Source: Cristatella mucedo (Eukaryota; Bryozoa; Phylactolaemata; Cristatellidae). Taken from it: a stretch of DNA of 10,000 bases. The position numbers and the translations under genes were made by a program. The notes beneath the pieces were generated by a model that was given only the letters and a program-made list of their open reading frames with translations, did no database searches and was not told the origin of the DNA. The stretch lies in the NCBI GenBank assembly GCA_009760855.2, contig WPIO01000067.1:1657501-1667500 (forward strand), read 5' to 3'. This document shows positions 6,621-10,000 of the stretch, piece by piece (the first letter of the stretch is position 1; every line of letters begins with the position of its first letter).

Positions 6621-6755
6621 CTCGGCCGCTCGGCGGCGGCGGCCGAGCGGGTTATATGGCTAATCGTGCTGATTAGGGGCTGCCGGTGTGATTAAGCGCA
6701 ACCGGCGCGGGCGGCGCCGAGGTAAGCTGCTAGCTCACGCAGTCAAAGCTTTGAC
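6621..6755. repeat. Cluster of perfect inverted repeats
   Basis: CTCGGCCGC (6621-6629) pairs with GCGGCCGAG (6639-6647), overlapped by the alternative CCGCTCGGC (6625-6633) with GCCGAGCGG (6642-6650). CTAATC (6660-6665) pairs with GATTAG (6671-6676), and GCCGGT (6682-6687) with ACCGGC (6701-6706). A 14-base perfect palindrome GTCAAAGCTTTGAC spans 6742-6755. A splice-donor match CGAG/GTAAGC sits at 6721/6722. No known structured RNA is recognised. Confidence 0.6.
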
Positions 6756-7011
6756 GCGTACGCCCGCTCAGCTAATACGGCGTCCCTTAGCGTGGAAGGA
6801 CGAACGTTAAGCTGCGGGCACTATGCTCAAACAGAAAGTTCACCATGCTAGCTAGCCAACGGCTGCAAGCCTTATACCGTGAATTCTGAGCCATAAAGCA
6901 TTACAACCCTAAGCCGCGGTATCTACAAAGCACGCAACAGAAAATACCGAGTCCTAAATGAAGGTTAAAGGTTAGCTGATTTAAGAGACTCATTTATATG
7001 GTGGCAGGAGA
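6756..7011. other. Unannotated DNA
   Basis: Mixed composition. Apart from a CTAGCTAG-type palindrome near 6848-6856 I see no gene, RNA or repeat. No long frame crosses it. Confidence 0.45.
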
Positions 7012-7118
7012 CACGTATCGCCGCTGCTCGCAGTGGGCAGCAAAGGATCGCCCACTGCGCAAGTCCAACCCACGACCTGGGTCGCGAAGAGTGAGTACCT
7101 TACCCATGAGCTAAGCCT
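7012..7118 (-). mobile_element. tRNA-derived SINE (type A), copy 3
   Basis: On the minus strand GGCTTAGCTCATGGGTAAGG forms a good box A region and GTGGGTTGGACTT (minus of 7061-7073) a box B variant. The family hairpin follows, GCAGTGGGC with GCCCACTGC (7030-7038 / 7050-7058), then GAGCAGCGGCGATACG. It is the cleanest type A copy at the box A end. Confidence 0.78.
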
Positions 7119-7159
7119 CCCGAACCCCTTTAAAACGAAAAGATATTTCATCTCGCGTA

Positions 7160-7163
<4 letters not shown>

Positions 7164-7190
<27 letters not shown>

Positions 7191-7191
7191 A
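7164..7191. repeat. (AT)14 microsatellite
   Basis: A perfect alternating AT run of 28 bases lies between two type A SINE copies in opposite orientations. Confidence 0.97.
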
Positions 7192-7225
7192 CTTGCAAGA
7201 TCTTGGACTCTCATTATTATCAATA

Positions 7226-7345
7226 TGCCGTGATGGCACACTAGATAAGGCGGTTGATTTCACGACCTCGGCCCCGAGGTCGTGGGTTCGATTCCTGTGG
7301 TGGGCGATTCTTTATCGCCACTGCAAGCGGCGGTGATAGCCGTAC
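7226..7345 (+). mobile_element. tRNA-derived SINE (type A), copy 4
   Basis: Box A is TGGCACACTAGATAAGG (7234-7250) and box B is the exact consensus GGTTCGATTCC (7285-7295), with typical spacing. Downstream GTGGTGGGCGATTCTTTATCGCCACTGC is a slightly decayed form of the family hairpin: GGGCGA, loop, then TCGCCACTGC. AAGCGGCGGTGATAG ends the shared body. The anticodon-arm region is replaced by an 11-bp perfect inverted repeat (7261-7284). It is not an intact tRNA gene, because no acceptor stem closes it. Confidence 0.78.
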
Positions 7346-7690
7346 AGGCTCTTCTGTCGCTATACAAAAAAGAGACCGTTTAATCAGCTTGGATTTACTA
7401 ATATGGGCGTAGCGGCCCATAGAGGCGATAATTCGCAGACGTGCTACCTTCGACAATGCCATTCACAGACGTGCGTTGACGACTGGGTTATGGCGCTATC
7501 CGGATCGCAGTCTGGAACCGCTCGTTTAGCCGCGGCAGCGTCGGCCTGGCCGAGCGTCGCGCCTGACCCGAATCTGCAGACGCGCCGGGCGATGAGGGAA
7601 TGGCGCCGACGATTTCGCTGTGCTTGCGGCTTCCTGCTGCGGCGGCTGCGGCAGCGGTAATGCAAAAGGCCGGCGGTGGCGACGTCCAGC
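7346..7690. other. Unannotated GC-rising DNA
   Basis: An AT-rich left part passes into CpG-rich sequence at 7500-7660. A plus-strand frame (7403-7660) is Ala/Arg-rich with no motif. I see no gene. Confidence 0.4.
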
Positions 7691-7695
7691 GAGGT

Positions 7696-7735
7696 CCTGT
7701 CTTAGCCTGTCTTGACCTGTCTTAGCCTGTCTTAG
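7696..7735 (+). repeat. Four tandem 10-mers (CCTGTCTTAG)
   Basis: The copies start at 7696, 7706, 7716 and 7726. Three are identical and the second ends in GA instead of AG. Confidence 0.95.
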
Positions 7736-7866
7736 CTCCGCCGAGCTGCCGCGCTACTCTCAGCCTTGTCTCCTGGTACCCTCAAGGTCGTCCCAGGGGC
7801 GAAGCATGAGCTCAGTCGCATTCGCTCAGAAAACGTTGGCGAGTGGAGCACTCATTCCCAGGGTAC

Positions 7867-8153
7867 GGAGGGAAGAGAGGAGAGGAGAAGAGAGGAGAGG
7901 AGAGGAGAGGAGAGGAGAGGAGAGGAGAGGAGAGGAGAGGAGAGGAGAGGAGAGGGAGAGGAGAGGAGAGGAGAGGAGAGGAGAGGAGAGGAGAGGAGAG
8001 GAGAGGAGAGGAGAGGAGAGGAGAGGAGAGGAGAGGAGAGGAGAGGAGAGGAGAGGAGAGGGAGAGGAGAGGAGAGGAGAGGAGAGGAGAGGGAGAGGAG
8101 AGGAGAGGAGAGGAGAGGAGAGGAGAGGAGAGGAGAGGAGAGGAGAGGAGAGA
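7867..8153 (+). repeat. (GGAGA)n pentanucleotide satellite, pure purine
   Basis: This is 287 consecutive purines on the plus strand, almost all GGAGA units. The pentamer phase is broken by single extra G insertions (GAGGGAGAGG) near 7955, 8061 and 8092. Frames through it encode Glu/Arg repeats on plus and Leu/Ser repeats on minus. These are simple-sequence artefacts, not genes. Confidence 0.97.
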
Positions 8154-8423
8154 TGAAGAGTGGCTGAGAAGAGAGAAAAGATGATAGATGGCGGAAGGAT
8201 GAAGAGAAAGGAGAGATGAGGAGAAGAGGGTAGAGGAGCGATGATGGGGAGAGAGAAGAGACGAAGAGAAGATGAGATGAGGAGAGGAGAGGAAAAGGAG
8301 AGGAAAAGGAGAGGACAAGGAGAGGAAAAGGAGAAGAGATAGCAAGAGAGTGACAGAAACGAAGGGAGCCAACGAGAGTTAAGAGATAGAGTTGGAGAGC
8401 GAATAGAAGTTAACAGTAGTGAA

Positions 8424-8426
<3 letters not shown>
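8154..8426 (+). repeat. Degenerate purine-rich flank with 11-mer array
   Basis: The sequence stays AG-rich but is interrupted by T and C. It contains four tandem copies of AGAGGAAAAGG at 8288-8331, the third with one A-to-C change. It is probably derived from the same expanding purine tract. Confidence 0.85.

Positions 8427-8464
<38 letters not shown>
8427..8464 (+). repeat. (AG)19 microsatellite
   Basis: A perfect AG dinucleotide run of 38 bases ends the purine-rich region. Confidence 0.97.
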
Positions 8465-8467
<3 letters not shown>

Positions 8468-8899
8468 ACAAGCGGCATTAAAATAGCAAAGATGGCGACG
8501 GAGGCCTATAAGCTTTTATTGCACTTTCATGATTTCACAAACGGGTGTAATTAATCTTATCTGTCTCTAAATAGAAACACTGACCTCTGATACCGAGTCT
8601 GTTAGTAATTGCACTTGCTAGAAGTCCGAAGTTATCCTGATGCTTCCCTCCGCCACCCGAGGACTGTCTGAGCTTTGCAGGCGAACAGTTCGATGGCGAA
8701 CGAGCAGCGCGACGCCGCCGCCTGGTTCGTCCGCAAGTTTCTCGGCTTCTGAGCGAAGGACGCTTCCGTCGGGGCAGCCTAGCCCTGAGCGTCGTGGCAT
8801 ACGACAGTGCGACGCCTCGATACTGCGACGCCGCAAATGGCTTAATGGCGACTAATCCGGGCGGGTACTTGTCGTGCGTTGATTGGCCTACTTTTAGCG
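8465..8899. other. Unannotated DNA, mixed composition
   Basis: AAGATGGCGACGG at 8489-8501 matches a YY1/start-context motif, but the frame closes after 20 codons. A second ATG at 8693 opens 19 codons (MANEQRDAAAW...). Neither is convincing. A minus-strand AATAAA lies opposite 8515-8520. I recognise no gene. Confidence 0.4.
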
Positions 8900-9240
8900 A
8901 GCGGCGCCGCCTTTAAAGACGTGCCGCCGCCACCGCCACCGCCGCCGTCGCCGTCGCCGTCGCCTCGCGCCACCTTTGGCCGCACAAGCCCGCGCGATTC
9001 CTCAAGCAAGCGCCGAGCTTTGTGAAAGCGCGGCCGCATCGCGAGCGCGGTGGCGCAGCGCGCGCGTGCCCTGCTCGTGCCTGCGACTTCATCGCGCTGC
9101 CGCCGAAGCCAGTCTCGCCCCGAGTGAGTTCATTCACGCGCGCGCGCCTACGGTGGCGGCGGTCGCGCGCGGCCAGACCTTCGCGGCAACATCAGCAGAC
9201 GAACTGGGACGCCGCTCTAGCGCCCGTCACCAGTCCCCCC
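8900..9240. promoter_or_regulatory. CpG-rich block with CCG/TCG runs
   Basis: A CCGCCA- and CCGTCG-type triplet run occupies 8922-8965. CpG-dense sequence follows, with a splice-donor match CCGA/GTGAGT at about 9123/9124 on the plus strand. It resembles the blocks at 560-1620 and 5044-5740. Open frames are Ala/Arg-rich. Confidence 0.4.
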
Positions 9241-9610
9241 TCTTTTTGTGTGCTGCTCGGCTGGTGCATCCTGACACGCCCCGTACGCACGTATGCGGGC
9301 GCACCTCTGATGGCTTCCCGTTGTCCTTCGGGTAAAAAGGGTATCCGCGTGGCTGGCTGCGCAACAGTCCACGTCGTGAACCAATCAAAGGAAACCAATC
9401 GAAGGAAAGAGACAAGAGCGAAATGAACAAATATCTACTGCAAGATCTGCTAGTGCCATGCACGCTTCCGTCGTGCGAAACAGACCTGAGGTGACGCGCT
9501 TCGGAAATCGAATGCGCAGTTAAACGCGATGCAATCGCGGCAACTGCGGCCCGCCTGGTAGTAATATCTCTGCAACAATGTGTGGCATTGATTTATCGCG
9601 TCATCTCTAG
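9241..9610. other. Unannotated DNA with a short duplication
   Basis: A 14-bp tandem duplication at 9379-9406 (AACCAATCAAAGGA / AACCAATCGAAGGA) places two CCAAT motifs 14 bases apart. Nothing else is recognisable. Confidence 0.5.
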
Positions 9611-9680
9611 AATAATAATTATAATAAAACGCTTGATGAAGCGCCCTCACAGAGCTAAATCTCTTTCTAGGCACTTTACA
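9611..9680 (-). mobile_element. LINE 3'-end fragment
   Basis: On the minus strand GTAAAGTGCCTAGAAAGAGA, then AGCTCTGTGAGGGCGCTT, then an ATT-rich tail match the 3' end of the LINE at 4081-4160. The CGCTT-GATG-AAGCG stem at 9630-9643 is intact here and partly decayed at 4108-4121. Only the extreme 3' end survives, typical of severe 5' truncation. Confidence 0.72.
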
Positions 9681-10000
9681 TTTCTCTAAGAGCTTGCCGC
9701 TAATTGCAGACAGAGAGACTCTACCCAAGTAAACATTTGTAAATAGGTCGTTATAAACTCGCCGCAGTGCTGACTCTGTGGATTACTATTCGCTCTCAAG
9801 CCTGAATGAATCTGGCTTGCTGGGTCTGAGATTATGATAGAAGATTTTAGCTGAAAGCCGAAGCCAATTCTTCCAGAGTCTTCGTCAGGAAAAGCCACAG
9901 GGAGACTGGGCCCAGAGGTTGCCCAGGTCATCTAGATCCAGTTGCTTGCTTCTTTTTAACGACGATAGCCTTTTGGAGACATGCCGGAAGAGAAGCCAAT
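9681..10000. other. Unannotated DNA at the window end
   Basis: A minus-strand frame (9686-9931) is open but has no domain I recognise. CTGACGAAGACTCTGGAAG (minus, about 9895-9870) has the flavour of retroelement 3' sequences. I cannot assign it. Confidence 0.3.

Noticed and set aside
7231-7305. Functional tRNA gene
   Set aside because: Box A and box B are good, but no acceptor stem pairs, the anticodon arm is replaced by an inverted repeat, and the body continues into a SINE.
7766-8372. Glu/Arg- and Leu/Ser-repeat proteins over the purine tract
   Set aside because: They are direct translations of a (GGAGA)n simple repeat and are present in every frame.
8693-8752. Small frame MANEQRDAAAW... 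after an acceptor-like TTTGCAG
   Set aside because: Only 19 codons, with no motif and no upstream exon.

Overview
Eukaryotic nuclear DNA, most likely from an arthropod and probably a chelicerate such as a hard tick. The signs are many tRNA-derived SINE-like copies, a decayed CR1/L2-type LINE, long (CA), (AT), (AG) and (GGAGA) simple repeats, and CpG-rich blocks with CGG/CCG trinucleotide runs. There is no bacterial gene layout. The tick assignment is inference from repeat style. No rRNA, intact tRNA gene, CRISPR array or complete protein-coding gene is visible.

Layout. 64-215 is a CA/TA microsatellite. 560-1620 is a very CpG-rich block with four CGG runs, and 1780-2140 is a second CpG island with a long CCG/CGG hairpin, an E-box, a YY1-like site and a GC box. 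2140-2910 is mixed DNA with a possible minus-strand TATA/initiator/splice-donor unit at its right end. 3061-3177 is an 11-bp minisatellite. 3526-3636 is a short signal-peptide-like reading frame overlapping a SINE-like segment. 3970-5045 is a nest of retroelements: a SINE (+), the 3' part of a CR1/L2-type LINE (-) and another SINE (-). 5045-5965 is a third CpG-rich block with a G-quadruplex motif and possible exon boundaries.

6150-6407 holds a second SINE type followed by a LINE-like 3' tail. 6620-6755 is a cluster of inverted repeats. 7012-7345 has two more SINE copies flanking an (AT)14 tract. 7867-8464 is a long purine-rich satellite-like region. 8900-9240 is a fourth CpG-rich block. 9611-9680 is a third copy of the LINE 3' end.

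Long open frames in the GC-rich blocks are poor evidence of coding: stop codons are rare there and several frames on both strands stay open together, giving Ala/Arg/Pro/Gly-rich translations. The best-supported elements are the LINE fragment, the SINE family sharing a post-tRNA hairpin, and the simple repeats. Exon and promoter calls are tentative.
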